From Chryseobacterium sp. JV274 (GTDB lineage Bacteria > Bacteroidota > Bacteroidia > Flavobacteriales > Weeksellaceae): a stretch of DNA of 64,000 bases. Below are positions 25,536 to 36,533 of the stretch, piece by piece. Every line of letters starts with the position of its first letter. Position 1 is the first letter of the stretch. The stretch lies in the NCBI RefSeq assembly GCF_903969135.1, contig NZ_LR824569.1, forward strand, positions 4,485,001 to 4,549,000, given 5' to 3'. The position numbers were made by a program, and so were the translations under genes. The notes under the pieces are model-generated. The model was not told the DNA's origin, did not search any database, and saw nothing but the letters and a program-made list of their open reading frames with translations.

Positions 25536-26063
25536 TTATTTAAATTGTAGCTTTTTGATGAAGTCAATTTTTTGATATTTAATGGAACTCGCATTAATTT
25601 CAATTTTTTCAAAATCATAGTGAGAACGCCCTGCAATATATCCGGTTTTATCATCATTAATGATTAGGAATTCTTCACCTCCACAGGTTTCAAATGTGTA
25701 AATTCCAATATAAAAAGGAATTGAATCATATTCCTGAAGACATGTATTCAAAAAAGAAAAATCAATATTTTCAGAGACAAATTTTTTTTCAAGCAATGAA
25801 TATTCATAATTCCCCTCATCAATCATATTTTGAAGAAATTCAAAATCTATAGCAGAATCTACATATTTCCCGATAATAAACTCAACAAATTCTTTAGTGT
25901 AAAATATTTTATAATCATCAGTTTTTTTTAGTACCTGATAATAAAAATTGTCGGAATCTTCTGAAAATTTGGCAAAATAAGTCTGTATATTTTCTGGTAT
26001 TACAATTCTATACTTTGACTGTATGATATTACAATGTTTAATAAAAGAGTTTTCTTTTTCCAT
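25536..26063 (-). CDS. Protein of unknown function between two RlaP genes (175 aa)
   Basis: 175 residues, acidic, with no signal peptide or membrane segment. It contains SIPFYIGIYTFETCGGEEFLIINDD, reminiscent of some SMI1/KNR4-type proteins, but I do not assign that family. Its 5-bp distance from the downstream RlaP gene and 61 bp from the upstream one place it in the operon controlled by the CGCAA-N5-TTGCG operator, so a role in RNA repair is possible by context only. Confidence 0.55.
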   Translation of the reverse strand: MEKENSFIKHCNIIQSKYRIVIPENIQTYFAKFSEDSDNFYYQVLKKTDDYKIFYTKEFVEFIIGKYVDSAIDFEFLQNMIDEGNYEYSLLEKKFVSENIDFSFLNTCLQEYDSIPFYIGIYTFETCGGEEFLIINDDKTGYIAGRSHYDFEKIEINASSIKYQKIDFIKKLQFK

Positions 26064-26124
26064 GGATATTAATTTTTAATACAACTGTTCACAATTACTT
26101 CCAAAGCACTTCAAATGGTTTAAA

Positions 26125-26949
<825 letters not shown>

Positions 26950-27070
26950 TTAGTGTGAGAGAGTTTGAGGGTGTGTATCTAACTTGCAGCCCTAAGCTTA
27001 TAAAAACTACTGAAAAAGGTACAAATTCTTCCTCATTTCACTAATATTGCACTTTCTCAATTTAACATAA

Positions 27071-28093
<1,023 letters not shown>

Positions 28094-28108
28094 GCTTTAT
28101 AAAATAAT

Positions 28109-28131
28109 AAAGGGGCAATGAAGCCCCTTTT
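28109..28131. terminator. Bidirectional terminator between cobT and the lipoprotein gene
   Basis: AAAGGGGC pairs with GCCCCTTTT over a 6-nt loop. A-run and T-run on both sides allow function in both directions. Confidence 0.85.
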
Positions 28132-28149
28132 ATGTATCAATGCAATCTG

Positions 28150-29181
28150 TTAGTAAGTCTTGGCAACATCTTTACCAGTAAACATCATTCTTATAGGTTT
28201 CTTTTGGATCGCATCCTCATTAAAATTATAGATTTTAAAAATCAGTTCAGTAGGAATGTATCTGTATAAACCGTCATCCACTAAATATATTTTGCCGTCA
28301 TTGGTGTTTTGTACCAGTTGATTGGCTGAGGTAATATCAGGTCCTCTCTCTCCGGTATAGTCGTTGATATTGTTAACTTTTAAAAGTTTCCACTCTTTAG
28401 ATTTTCCGGTTCTTGGATCTGGTTTAAAATCAAACAATCCATTCACAACAGACCAGGAATCAATACGTCTTAAAGTACTTTCAAAGACAAGATAAACTGC
28501 TCCTGTGCTGGTATCCTGGAAAAATTCTCCGTCACGGATTCTGAAAGCTTTAGGCTCTGATTCTTTCAGGTAGAAGGAAATACCTTCATAAACAAATCCA
28601 TCTTTTCCATCCCCCAATTCATTCTTATCTCTCGTATAGAAGTGGGTCTTTTTATCACCATTAAAATACCTGTAAATAGGAAAGCTTCCTGGCTCATCAC
28701 CGTTATAACTGGTACCGAGATCTCTTTTTTCCCAGTAACTTTGACCTGTAAGCTCATTAGGGTTAGTCGTTAATACCAGATCATTAGTTCCTGTATGAAA
28801 CCATCTTGTAATTACCGGACCGGGGCCATCTGCAGAACCTAATAATCTCTCCTGAAAATAATAGCTTAATCCGGGATAGGATTTAGGAAGTTCGGATGGT
28901 AGAGGGGAGGTATTGTATAGATATTTTTTAGTAAGATCACTGTAGAAACCGTAAATAGGATTAGTTAAATAAAAAGATTTAGACCAGATTCCTGCAGGAG
29001 GAGGAGTGGGTGTATCAGGGTTATCTCTGAAGCCTCCTTTTGCCAGCATGTTTTTTCCGGATGAATTTAAGGCTTGTGATTCATTTACATTTTCCAGTTC
29101 ATCACCGGGAGCTGAACAGCTTACTATGGATATAAGACATAATCCAACGAAATACGCTTTTTTCATTTGTTTTTTTTTCAT
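28150..29181 (-). CDS. Lipoprotein with DUF5648-like repeats
   Basis: About 343 residues from MKKKQMKKAYFVG. The lipobox is SIVSC, after a short hydrophobic stretch. The longer frame to 29247 would put a strange hydrophobic segment first. Three internal copies of a beta-rich unit with phrases such as FNGDKKTHFYTRDKNEL and YEGISFYLKE resemble DUF5648, found in secreted surface proteins. It is anchored in a membrane facing the periplasm or surface. It breaks the cobT-cobS gene order on the opposite strand. Confidence 0.7.
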   Translation of the reverse strand: MKKKQMKKAYFVGLCLISIVSCSAPGDELENVNESQALNSSGKNMLAKGGFRDNPDTPTPPPAGIWSKSFYLTNPIYGFYSDLTKKYLYNTSPLPSELPKSYPGLSYYFQERLLGSADGPGPVITRWFHTGTNDLVLTTNPNELTGQSYWEKRDLGTSYNGDEPGSFPIYRYFNGDKKTHFYTRDKNELGDGKDGFVYEGISFYLKESEPKAFRIRDGEFFQDTSTGAVYLVFESTLRRIDSWSVVNGLFDFKPDPRTGKSKEWKLLKVNNINDYTGERGPDITSANQLVQNTNDGKIYLVDDGLYRYIPTELIFKIYNFNEDAIQKKPIRMMFTGKDVAKTY

Positions 29182-29346
29182 GGTTATTAATGATGCAAAA
29201 GTAAAAAATATGCTGTATTTAAAGGAAAAATAGTAATGTGATAACATTCATGTTTTTCATTTTTCCCATTTATCTTTTGATCATATCTGAAAGCTTTCCT
29301 AATTTTACTGAAATTGATTAATCCCGGTTTTTATATCTAAAAAACA

Positions 29347-30129
29347 ATGAAAGTCCTCAAGAATGAACTGATCTACTTTGCAACAGCGCTGATGTTTTTC
29401 ACAAGAATCCCGGTTCCGTTTACCATTCCTTATTCCAGTGAGATTATGAACAGATCCCAAAAATATTTTGCCTGGGTTGGGTTGTTAATAGGACTCATCA
29501 ATGCGGTAATCCTTTATCTTTCCACGGTACTTTTTAATTTGGAAATTGGAATTGTTTTAATGATGATTTCCAGTGTTTTGCTTACCGGAGCTTTTCATGA
29601 AGATGGTTTTACAGATATGTGCGACAGTTTCGGTGGCGGCTATGGAAAGGAAAAAATACTGACTATTATGAAAGACAGCCGGGTAGGAGCGTATGGAACG
29701 ATTGGTATTATCCTGCTTTTTGCTCTGAAATTCTACGGTATTCAGGCTTTGGGGGCCGTTGCGCCATTGAGAGTTTTAGGCATTATCGTTTTAGCTCATA
29801 CAACAAGCCGGTTTATTTCAGGAACTATGATTTATACCCACCAATATGTTACTGATATTGATGTCAGTAAATCGAAACCTTTGGCCAATAAACCATTGGA
29901 TAAAATGGCATTGCTGGTAGGATTCGTCAGTGTTTTAATTGCTTTTGCCCTGATTCCGGACTGGCGGTTGATTTTCGCTTTTGCGCTGGCTTATTTGGGG
30001 AAAATATATATGGGTTGGTATTTTAAAAAGCATATCGGCGGCTATACAGGCGATTGTCTGGGATCTGTGCAGCAGGTTTGTGAAGTTTTATTTTACTTAG
30101 GAACAATGATCGTATGGAAATTCATTTAA
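29347..30129 (+). CDS. cobS: Adenosylcobinamide-GDP ribazoletransferase (cobalamin synthase)
   Basis: 260 residues with about six membrane segments. The characteristic ALMFFTRIPVP, GAFHEDGFTDMCDSFGGG and SRVGAYGTIG motifs are present. Joins adenosylcobinamide-GDP with alpha-ribazole to make B12 (or its phosphate). It overlaps cobC by 16 bp, so translation is coupled. A cobU gene is not seen in this window. Confidence 0.96.
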   Translation: MKVLKNELIYFATALMFFTRIPVPFTIPYSSEIMNRSQKYFAWVGLLIGLINAVILYLSTVLFNLEIGIVLMMISSVLLTGAFHEDGFTDMCDSFGGGYGKEKILTIMKDSRVGAYGTIGIILLFALKFYGIQALGAVAPLRVLGIIVLAHTTSRFISGTMIYTHQYVTDIDVSKSKPLANKPLDKMALLVGFVSVLIAFALIPDWRLIFAFALAYLGKIYMGWYFKKHIGGYTGDCLGSVQQVCEVLFYLGTMIVWKFI

Positions 30130-30668
30130 TCCGTCATACTGCCGTAGAAAATCCGGAAAATCTATGTTATGGTTTTGCTGAAATGCCTTTAAGAAAAGAG
30201 TATCCTGAAGATTTTAAAAAGTTGGAGATAGATGATGATTATGATATGATAATCTCTAGTCCTTCCCAACGCTGCTGTCTTTTAGCTGATTATTTTAAAT
30301 TCGATTATCGGACAGATGAAAGACTTCGGGAAATGAATTTCGGGAACTGGGAACTGAAAAAATGGACTGATATTCCGGAAGAAGAAATCAATCCCTGGTA
30401 CAAAGATTTTGTCAATATCAAAGCTTCTGGCGGAGAAAATCTCCTTGAAATGCAGACCCGTGTTCTCAATTTTTGGAATGCATTAATTCAGAAAAAAGAT
30501 ATACATAAAGTTCTCATTGCCACGCATGCCGGAGTCATTCGTCTGATTGTTCAGACTGTGCTTCAGTTTCCGCTGGAAAATATGTTCAGTATTCAGATTG
30601 ATTATGGAAAGAAAGTGATCATTAATGTAGATGCAGGCATCTTTTCTGTTAAAAAGATAAATGTATAG
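30114..30668 (+). CDS. cobC: Histidine phosphatase, alpha-ribazole phosphatase-like
   Basis: 184 residues, starting inside the end of cobS. The motif IRHTAVE at the start holds the phosphohistidine, and ATHAGVIR gives the second histidine region. In other bacteria CobC removes the 5'-phosphate in the last step of nucleotide loop assembly. The overlap with cobS supports this role over a general phosphatase. Confidence 0.88.
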   Translation: MEIHLIRHTAVENPENLCYGFAEMPLRKEYPEDFKKLEIDDDYDMIISSPSQRCCLLADYFKFDYRTDERLREMNFGNWELKKWTDIPEEEINPWYKDFVNIKASGGENLLEMQTRVLNFWNALIQKKDIHKVLIATHAGVIRLIVQTVLQFPLENMFSIQIDYGKKVIINVDAGIFSVKKINV

Positions 30669-30707
30669 ACACTGTAAAGTTCTTTACTAACTAGAATATG
30701 ATGTTTA

Positions 30708-30774
30708 GATTCCTACGGAATGACACAATTGTAATGATGGTCTTACCCATATAGTTTGTCATTCCGAAGGAATC
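30708..30774. repeat. Interspersed palindromic repeat, family A copy 2
   Basis: GATTCCTACGGAATGACA and TGTCATTCCGAAGGAATC form the ends. It lies between convergent genes and is inverted relative to the 59-kb copy. No family B partner is next to it. Confidence 0.9.
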
Positions 30775-30796
30775 CAGCCACTTTTATCCACAAAAA

Positions 30797-30823
30797 ACGC
30801 CACCTGATACCATCAGATGACGT
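30797..30823 (-). terminator. Terminator of the 584-aa gene
   Basis: On the minus strand ACG..CTGAT and ATCAG..CGT make a stem with two mismatches over a 3-nt loop, then a U-run (GTTTTTT). Confidence 0.7.
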
Positions 30824-30831
30824 GAAAGAAT

Positions 30832-32586
30832 TTATTTAAAAATTTTGATAAAACTATCTTTTTCCAGGCTTTCCAGAGAAAAATCAAAGTCAGCTTCCGC
30901 TTTTTCTGTTGTAATCTCTGCTCCCAGTTCTTTAATAAGATCATTGAAAGACATCGCTTCAAACCATTGCTGGTATAATGCACTTGTTGCCATAGTGGAA
31001 ACTTCACTATTTCCTGAAACATGAGAATGTCCGGCTCCGAAATTCAATAGCACGAAACATTGCTTTTCGTTTTTTGTGACCAGCATTCCCAGAATCATTT
31101 GCTTCTGAACCGAGTTACATCTGGCTTCAGCAAAAAGATGGTTAGGGTTCATCATATAGTCGTAGGAAATATCATCTCCCTTTCCGATCACGATTTTATA
31201 TCCACAATTTGCCTCTCCGCTGAAAACGTTATTCATAACAAGTGTTGGTGCACAGTGTCCTTTATTGGCGTAAAGATATTCAACGGCACCGTTGGGAGCA
31301 GAAGTCATATCTCCTGAATACATCAATTGTCCGTCACCATGATTATAAGCAGCATTCCAGCCTATTTTTCCTGCGATATTCAATCCCGAAAGGTCAAGAT
31401 CACTGGCTCCCCACTGATCTTCCCAATAAATACCTACTGCCAGTCTTTCACTATAAAAACGGGTTCCGGTAGGAATATTTCCAACAAACATTTTTTCAGA
31501 AGTTGGTAATGCAAATTCTACATTCTCAGGAAAATAGAATTTCTTTCCGGAAATATTTTCATACTTCAGTTTCAGGAAATCTAAAATAAATTCATAGTTG
31601 AATTGATTCACGTAAGTTTCCTTACCTTTTTTCACCCATGATTTTCCGTTTCTGACTCTGTAGACAAAAGTATCCTGACCATACATTCTTGAGTAACACG
31701 CTGACAGTGCTTTAAATAATGCAAATGGTGTTGCATTTTCAAGCCAATGCCAATCACTGTTTTCCAGTAATGTATTGGTAGCATCATTCAACGGGTTTGA
31801 GACTAATGGCTTATGATTTACTTTAGAGAGCTTTGAAATTTTATTAATGGCTTTGGGAGCTCTGTTTTTATAAGCAAGGAATAAAGGCTTAAATCTGTTG
31901 AAAATTTCTGCCAGTTTTTTCTGCCCAAAACTTTCAAACAGATAGGTTGGATTAAAATTACTTTGCTTAATTAAAGTAATCAATTCATCGTTTTTGATTA
32001 AAAGCGTTGTATTCGTCGTTTTATAAATGACATAACGGAAAAACTCAACAGGATTTTCAGGATAAATATCGTACAGATCAGCTATTTTTATAATGGCTTC
32101 TTTATTTCTGATATTTTCTTTTCCTGTGAAATCATATTCCAGTTCCGTATGCAGCATATACAGCAAATCATCAATGGTTTCTTCTTTCAAAGCGATTCCG
32201 GACTTTAGGAGAGAAAGGCATTTTTCCTGCATTTCTTCTACTGTATAAGCCTTGATTACTTTAAAAATCAACTTTGCATCAGGAACATTCAATAGTTCTT
32301 CAGGAATATAAATTTCACTCTGAAAATTACTTCCATAGGTTGAAATATAATGTCTGATTTGTTCAAAAAACAATTCTATTCTGGAAGTATTTTTTATTTT
32401 CTCCCAGGATTTATGAAATGTTTTATTCAAATCATTCCCATTCAGTTTTTCCTTGGCATAATAAGAGATGATTTCATTCTTTGCCCAAACTGCATTTGGT
32501 TCAATAATAAAACCGTCATTAGAAATAAATGGCTCTGCATTTGATTCTCTGGCCAATACCGCATTGAATAATTGTAGTGTTTTCAT
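30832..32586 (-). CDS. Large protein of unknown function in the rtcB operon (584 aa)
   Basis: 584 residues; no signal peptide. The N-terminal 300 residues are rich in helices; the region around 390-520 has DLDLSGL, GKIGWN and LMYSGDMTSAPNGAVEYLY, which recall the TerD fold (Asp-x-Asp calcium site, then a GD turn), though the likeness is by eye. Because a tRNA-like RNA lies next to rtcB, I looked for Ro60 (TROVE with a DxSxS vWA site) and did not find one. Located downstream of rtcB and the ncRNA block on the same strand, so it probably shares the rtcB promoter. Function unknown. Confidence 0.6.
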   Translation of the reverse strand: MKTLQLFNAVLARESNAEPFISNDGFIIEPNAVWAKNEIISYYAKEKLNGNDLNKTFHKSWEKIKNTSRIELFFEQIRHYISTYGSNFQSEIYIPEELLNVPDAKLIFKVIKAYTVEEMQEKCLSLLKSGIALKEETIDDLLYMLHTELEYDFTGKENIRNKEAIIKIADLYDIYPENPVEFFRYVIYKTTNTTLLIKNDELITLIKQSNFNPTYLFESFGQKKLAEIFNRFKPLFLAYKNRAPKAINKISKLSKVNHKPLVSNPLNDATNTLLENSDWHWLENATPFALFKALSACYSRMYGQDTFVYRVRNGKSWVKKGKETYVNQFNYEFILDFLKLKYENISGKKFYFPENVEFALPTSEKMFVGNIPTGTRFYSERLAVGIYWEDQWGASDLDLSGLNIAGKIGWNAAYNHGDGQLMYSGDMTSAPNGAVEYLYANKGHCAPTLVMNNVFSGEANCGYKIVIGKGDDISYDYMMNPNHLFAEARCNSVQKQMILGMLVTKNEKQCFVLLNFGAGHSHVSGNSEVSTMATSALYQQWFEAMSFNDLIKELGAEITTEKAEADFDFSLESLEKDSFIKIFK

Positions 32587-32604
32587 TGTTTTAAGTTAAA
32601 AAAA

Positions 32605-32775
32605 TAAGTGAGGAGTATATTCATTAAAAGTGAAGGGTATAGGAACTCCTTTTACCTATAGTTTATAAAAAGCGGGGAGTAATTTATCCAAAAAATATAG
32701 GAACTCCCTTTGCCTTATAATGTGTAAAAAAGCGGAAAGTAAATCTGGAAATATAGGAACTTTCTTTGCCTTTAA
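32605..32775 (-). ncRNA. Array of three covarying hairpins in the rtcB operon
   Basis: Three units of about 60 nt share GG(C/T)AAA, a six-base stem strand, TCCTATA, a loop, and the pairing strand followed by C(G)CT. The stems differ but stay paired: GAAAGT/ACTTTC (32735-32740 with 32759-32764), GGGAGT/ACTCCC (32675-32680 with 32703-32708), AGGAGT/ACTCCT (32611-32616 with 32645-32650). This compensatory change argues for RNA structure. They lie between a tRNA-like gene and the 584-aa gene. No known RNA family is recognised. TCCTATATTT is also promoter-like, which is an alternative reading. Confidence 0.65.
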
Positions 32776-32831
32776 TTTTTTTAACATATGAAAATGACTG
32801 ATAAGTGAATATAAGCATTTTCATTGTTTTG

Positions 32832-32944
32832 AGGAGCAGACAGGACTCGAACCTGTGACCCACAATCTTGGCGATTTATAGGAACTTTAGTTGCCTGCAG
32901 CGAAAAGTAATTTTTGTTGCTCTAACCATCTGAGCTACTGCCCC
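32832..32944 (-). ncRNA. tRNA-like RNA with an expanded anticodon loop
   Basis: On the minus strand the acceptor GGGGCAG pairs with CTGCTCC over 7 bp, including a G3-U70 pair (the alanine identity pair). The D-arm (GCTC-AGATGGTTA-GAGC) and T-arm (ACAGG-TTCGAGT-CCTGT) are perfect, and the variable loop is GGGTC. The anticodon stem is reduced to ACAA/TTGT, and its loop is replaced by about 50 nt that includes a hairpin ACTTT/AAAGT with the same flanks as the hairpin array. No anticodon can be read. No CCA is encoded. Lies between rtcB and the array. A bacterial Y-type RNA, a tRNA decoy or an unusual intron-bearing tRNA are options. Confidence 0.75.
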
Positions 32945-32969
32945 TGCCGTTATGAAAAAAGTTTTCATT

Positions 32970-32999
32970 AACCTTACAGGCTTTTATACCTGTAAGGTT
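32970..32999 (-). other. Perfect 11-bp hairpin downstream of rtcB
   Basis: AACCTTACAGG (32970-32980) pairs with CCTGTAAGGTT (32989-32999) across an 8-nt loop. It could end rtcB transcription in part, process the operon transcript, or be a dispersed repeat. It lies between the rtcB stop (33047) and the tRNA-like RNA. Confidence 0.7.
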
Positions 33000-33046
33000 G
33001 GTCATTAGTTTTTTTCAACCTTTATGGTTTGTATTTAAATTAAGAA

Positions 33047-34435
<1,389 letters not shown>

Positions 34436-34449
34436 TCATTTTGATGATG

Positions 34450-34483
34450 CAAAGTAATATCATTATTGCGCAATAGTTTTGCG
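34450..34483 (-). promoter_or_regulatory. CGCAA-N5-TTGCG operator and promoter of the rtcB operon
   Basis: CGCAA-TAGTT-TTGCG at 34469-34483, a perfect inverted repeat 40 bp before the rtcB ATG. A TTTGC box at 34449-34453 (minus) is the likely -7 element. Near-identical to the site ahead of the RlaP operon. The WYL protein encoded at 35005 is the best candidate to bind it. Confidence 0.78.
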
Positions 34484-34598
34484 TAGATAAAGAAATTTTA
34501 ATTATTTTTACAAAAAGTTATAAAAAAGGCTAGAAAGCTGATCCGTGAATTGGTACATAAGCCTGAAATAATATAAAACAAAATTAAAATCTGCAGTT

Positions 34599-34934
34599 AT
34601 GGTACTATTAGAACAATTAAAACATTTTCCGGAAACGATTCAGTTTGGTGATGTTATCGCTTACATTGATGAAAATTATGAGTTTACTCCTACAGCTTTT
34701 CAAAACGGAGATACAACAAATCAGGCAGGACAGAACAATGGTTCGTGTAAGCTTTTCAGCTTTGCAAGCATTCAGGATCTGACCAAAGAAGAGACACTTT
34801 GGCTTTTTGGTGAATTCTACAGGGAAGATGTATTGAAAAATCCTGAGGGAAGTGATCATCAGAATATCCGGAACTTTATGAAGTTTGGCTGGGAAGGGGT
34901 TACTTTTGACGAAAATGCCTTAAAGGAAAAATAA
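34599..34934 (+). CDS. HopJ type III effector-like protein
   Basis: 111 residues, with YEFTPTAFQNG, NQAGQNNGSCKLFSF, REDVLKNPEGSDHQNIRNFM and GWEG, which is the full HopJ domain. The family name comes from a plant pathogen effector, but the domain is common in free-living Bacteroidota as a small cytoplasmic protein. It is transcribed away from rtcB, from the region that holds the operator, so co-regulation is conceivable. Function unknown. Confidence 0.88.
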   Translation: MVLLEQLKHFPETIQFGDVIAYIDENYEFTPTAFQNGDTTNQAGQNNGSCKLFSFASIQDLTKEETLWLFGEFYREDVLKNPEGSDHQNIRNFMKFGWEGVTFDENALKEK

Positions 34935-34956
34935 CTTTTAGAAAAGAGCAAAAACG

Positions 34957-34975
34957 AATAAGCGAATAGCTTATT
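34957..34975 (+). terminator. Small hairpin after the HopJ-like gene
   Basis: AATAAGC pairs with GCTTATT over a 5-nt loop, followed by a weak TTTAAAA. Possible partial terminator before the WYL gene. Confidence 0.4.
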
Positions 34976-35004
34976 TAAAAACACCAATCATTAAACACTA
35001 AGGT

Positions 35005-36024
35005 ATGTCATCCAATAAAAACGCTCTGATCCGGTATAAAACATTAGATAAATGTCTTAAAAACAAATACAGGAAATATACGCTGGAAGATCTCATTGAC
35101 GAATGTTCAGAAGCATTATTTGAATTTGAAGGAAAAGAATCTTATGTAAGTAAACGGACGGTTCAGCTCGATCTTCAGAATATGCGGAGTGAGAAATTCG
35201 GGTATGAAGCTCCTATTGAAGTCTACGAAAGAAAATACTACCGCTACAGTGATCCGGAATATAGTATTCATAATATCTCTGTGAATGAAAGTGATCTGAA
35301 GGCCATGAACAATGCGGTCCAGATTTTAAAACAGTTCAAGGACTTTTCCATGTTCAAAGAGATGAATGGGGTTATTCAGAAACTGGAAGACTCAATTCAT
35401 GCCACCAATCAGAAATCAATTATTCACCTGGATAAAAATGAGCAGCTGAAAGGACTGGAGCATATTGATATCCTATATGAAAGTATTGCCAATAAAAAAG
35501 TACTGAAGATTCTTTACAAAAGCTTTACGGCAAGAGAATCCAATGTATTTACCGTACACCCGCAGCTGTTGAAGGAATTCAACAACCGCTGGTTTCTGAT
35601 CTGTCTTTATAAGCAGAAAATGTACAATCTGGCTCTGGATAGGATGGAAAGTATTGAAACAGATGAAAGTCTTCCCTATATTGATAAAGATCTGGATGGC
35701 GATGAATACTTCAAAGATATTGTAGGAGTTACCGTTTCAGAGTCAATGGATCCGAGAAATGTGATTTTCTGGGTAGATGCAGGAAATGCTCCTTACGTGA
35801 AGACCAAACCACTGCATAAAAGTCAGGAAATCATCAGAGAAGATCATGAAGGAACACTCTTTAAAATTTGTGTTCAGATCAATTTTGAATTAGAAAGATT
35901 GCTGCTTGGGTTTGGGGACAGTTTGATTGTTCATAAACCCCGAAAATTAAGAGTGAAAATGGAAGAAAAGTTCAATGCTGGTCGTAAAAACTATCAAAGT
36001 CTGATTGTTCCTGATGAAAACTAA
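35005..36024 (+). CDS. WYL-domain transcriptional regulator
   Basis: 339 residues. An N-terminal winged-helix-like region (YTLEDLIDEC...VSKRTVQLDLQNM) is followed by a WYL domain (about 145-225, KVLKILYKSFTARES, NNRWFLICLYKQ) and a WCX-type C-terminus. WYL proteins sense nucleic-acid-related ligands and often control defence or repair genes. It lies 70 bp after the HopJ gene and next to the rtcB operon, which makes it the likely regulator for CGCAA-N5-TTGCG. In other bacteria rtcBA is activated by a sigma-54 RtcR protein; none is seen here. Confidence 0.88.
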   Translation: MSSNKNALIRYKTLDKCLKNKYRKYTLEDLIDECSEALFEFEGKESYVSKRTVQLDLQNMRSEKFGYEAPIEVYERKYYRYSDPEYSIHNISVNESDLKAMNNAVQILKQFKDFSMFKEMNGVIQKLEDSIHATNQKSIIHLDKNEQLKGLEHIDILYESIANKKVLKILYKSFTARESNVFTVHPQLLKEFNNRWFLICLYKQKMYNLALDRMESIETDESLPYIDKDLDGDEYFKDIVGVTVSESMDPRNVIFWVDAGNAPYVKTKPLHKSQEIIREDHEGTLFKICVQINFELERLLLGFGDSLIVHKPRKLRVKMEEKFNAGRKNYQSLIVPDEN

Positions 36025-36089
36025 ATTTTTTGTCCATTTTATCTTGGCTTGGAAATTGTATTAATAACTTAACAATACCATATTATATT

Positions 36090-36227
36090 ATGAAATCAAG
36101 AATATTTAAAGCATTAATTGCGATCCTGGCACCCATAGCGATAGAATATATTGTTAAAAAAATATCTGAGAAACTTGATAAAAAGGAAGATCAGAAAGAA
36201 AAAGAACCAAAGCAGATTACGGCTTAA
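36090..36227 (+). CDS. Small membrane protein (45 aa)
   Basis: From ATG at 36090: a single hydrophobic segment (ALIAILAPIAIEYIV) with a lysine/glutamate-rich tail. A longer frame from 36030 would put MSILSWLG ahead of it, which is less likely. No family is recognised. Its 66-bp distance from the WYL gene and a strong terminator 33 bp after it suggest co-transcription with the regulator. Confidence 0.55.
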   Translation: MKSRIFKALIAILAPIAIEYIVKKISEKLDKKEDQKEKEPKQITA

Positions 36228-36260
36228 ACGTACAAGTAGTTAAAATTTAAAATTATTGAA

Positions 36261-36297
36261 AAGAGACTGTCAGAGTTATGTACAGTCTCTTTTTTTG
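36261..36297 (+). terminator. Terminator after the WYL unit
   Basis: AAGAGACTGT pairs with ACAGTCTCTT, followed by T7. Strong intrinsic terminator. Confidence 0.9.
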
Positions 36298-36327
36298 TTG
36301 TAATGGATATTTTTGATGAATGCTGAG

Positions 36328-36383
36328 AACCACCCCGTCAAAAATTCTTTGAATTTTCGACACCCTTCCGAAGGAGGGGAATT
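36328..36383. repeat. Interspersed repeat, family B copy 2
   Basis: Starts AACCACCCCGTCAAAAATTC and ends CCGAAGGAGGGGAATT. Followed by family A copy 3 after a 75-bp spacer that starts with the shared GTCTTCA. Between convergent genes. Confidence 0.9.
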
Positions 36384-36458
36384 CCTAAGTCTTCAACTCA
36401 AATATTTCTTATGGAATAGCTTTCTCCAATGCTGTTTTCTGACAGATAACATCGGCTG

Positions 36459-36524
36459 GATTCTTACGGAATGACAAACTGTACGGATAAACTATCATTA
36501 CAATTGTGTCATTCCGTAGGAATT
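36459..36524. repeat. Interspersed palindromic repeat, family A copy 3
   Basis: GATTCTTACGGAATGACA and TGTCATTCCGTAGGAAT ends. Its right edge lies 10 bp before the DUF1501 stop codon. Confidence 0.9.
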
Positions 36525-36533
36525 TCGGTTTTT

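Noticed and set aside
30832..32586. Ro60/TROVE protein next to a tRNA-like RNA
   Set aside because: No vWA MIDAS motif (DxSxS) or TROVE signature is visible; the C-terminal half looks more like TerD. I therefore do not use the Ro60 name, though a very divergent helical N-terminus cannot be excluded.
32605..32775. CRISPR array
   Set aside because: The repeats are not identical, spacers are not unique and of equal length, and the differences maintain stems. No cas genes are near.
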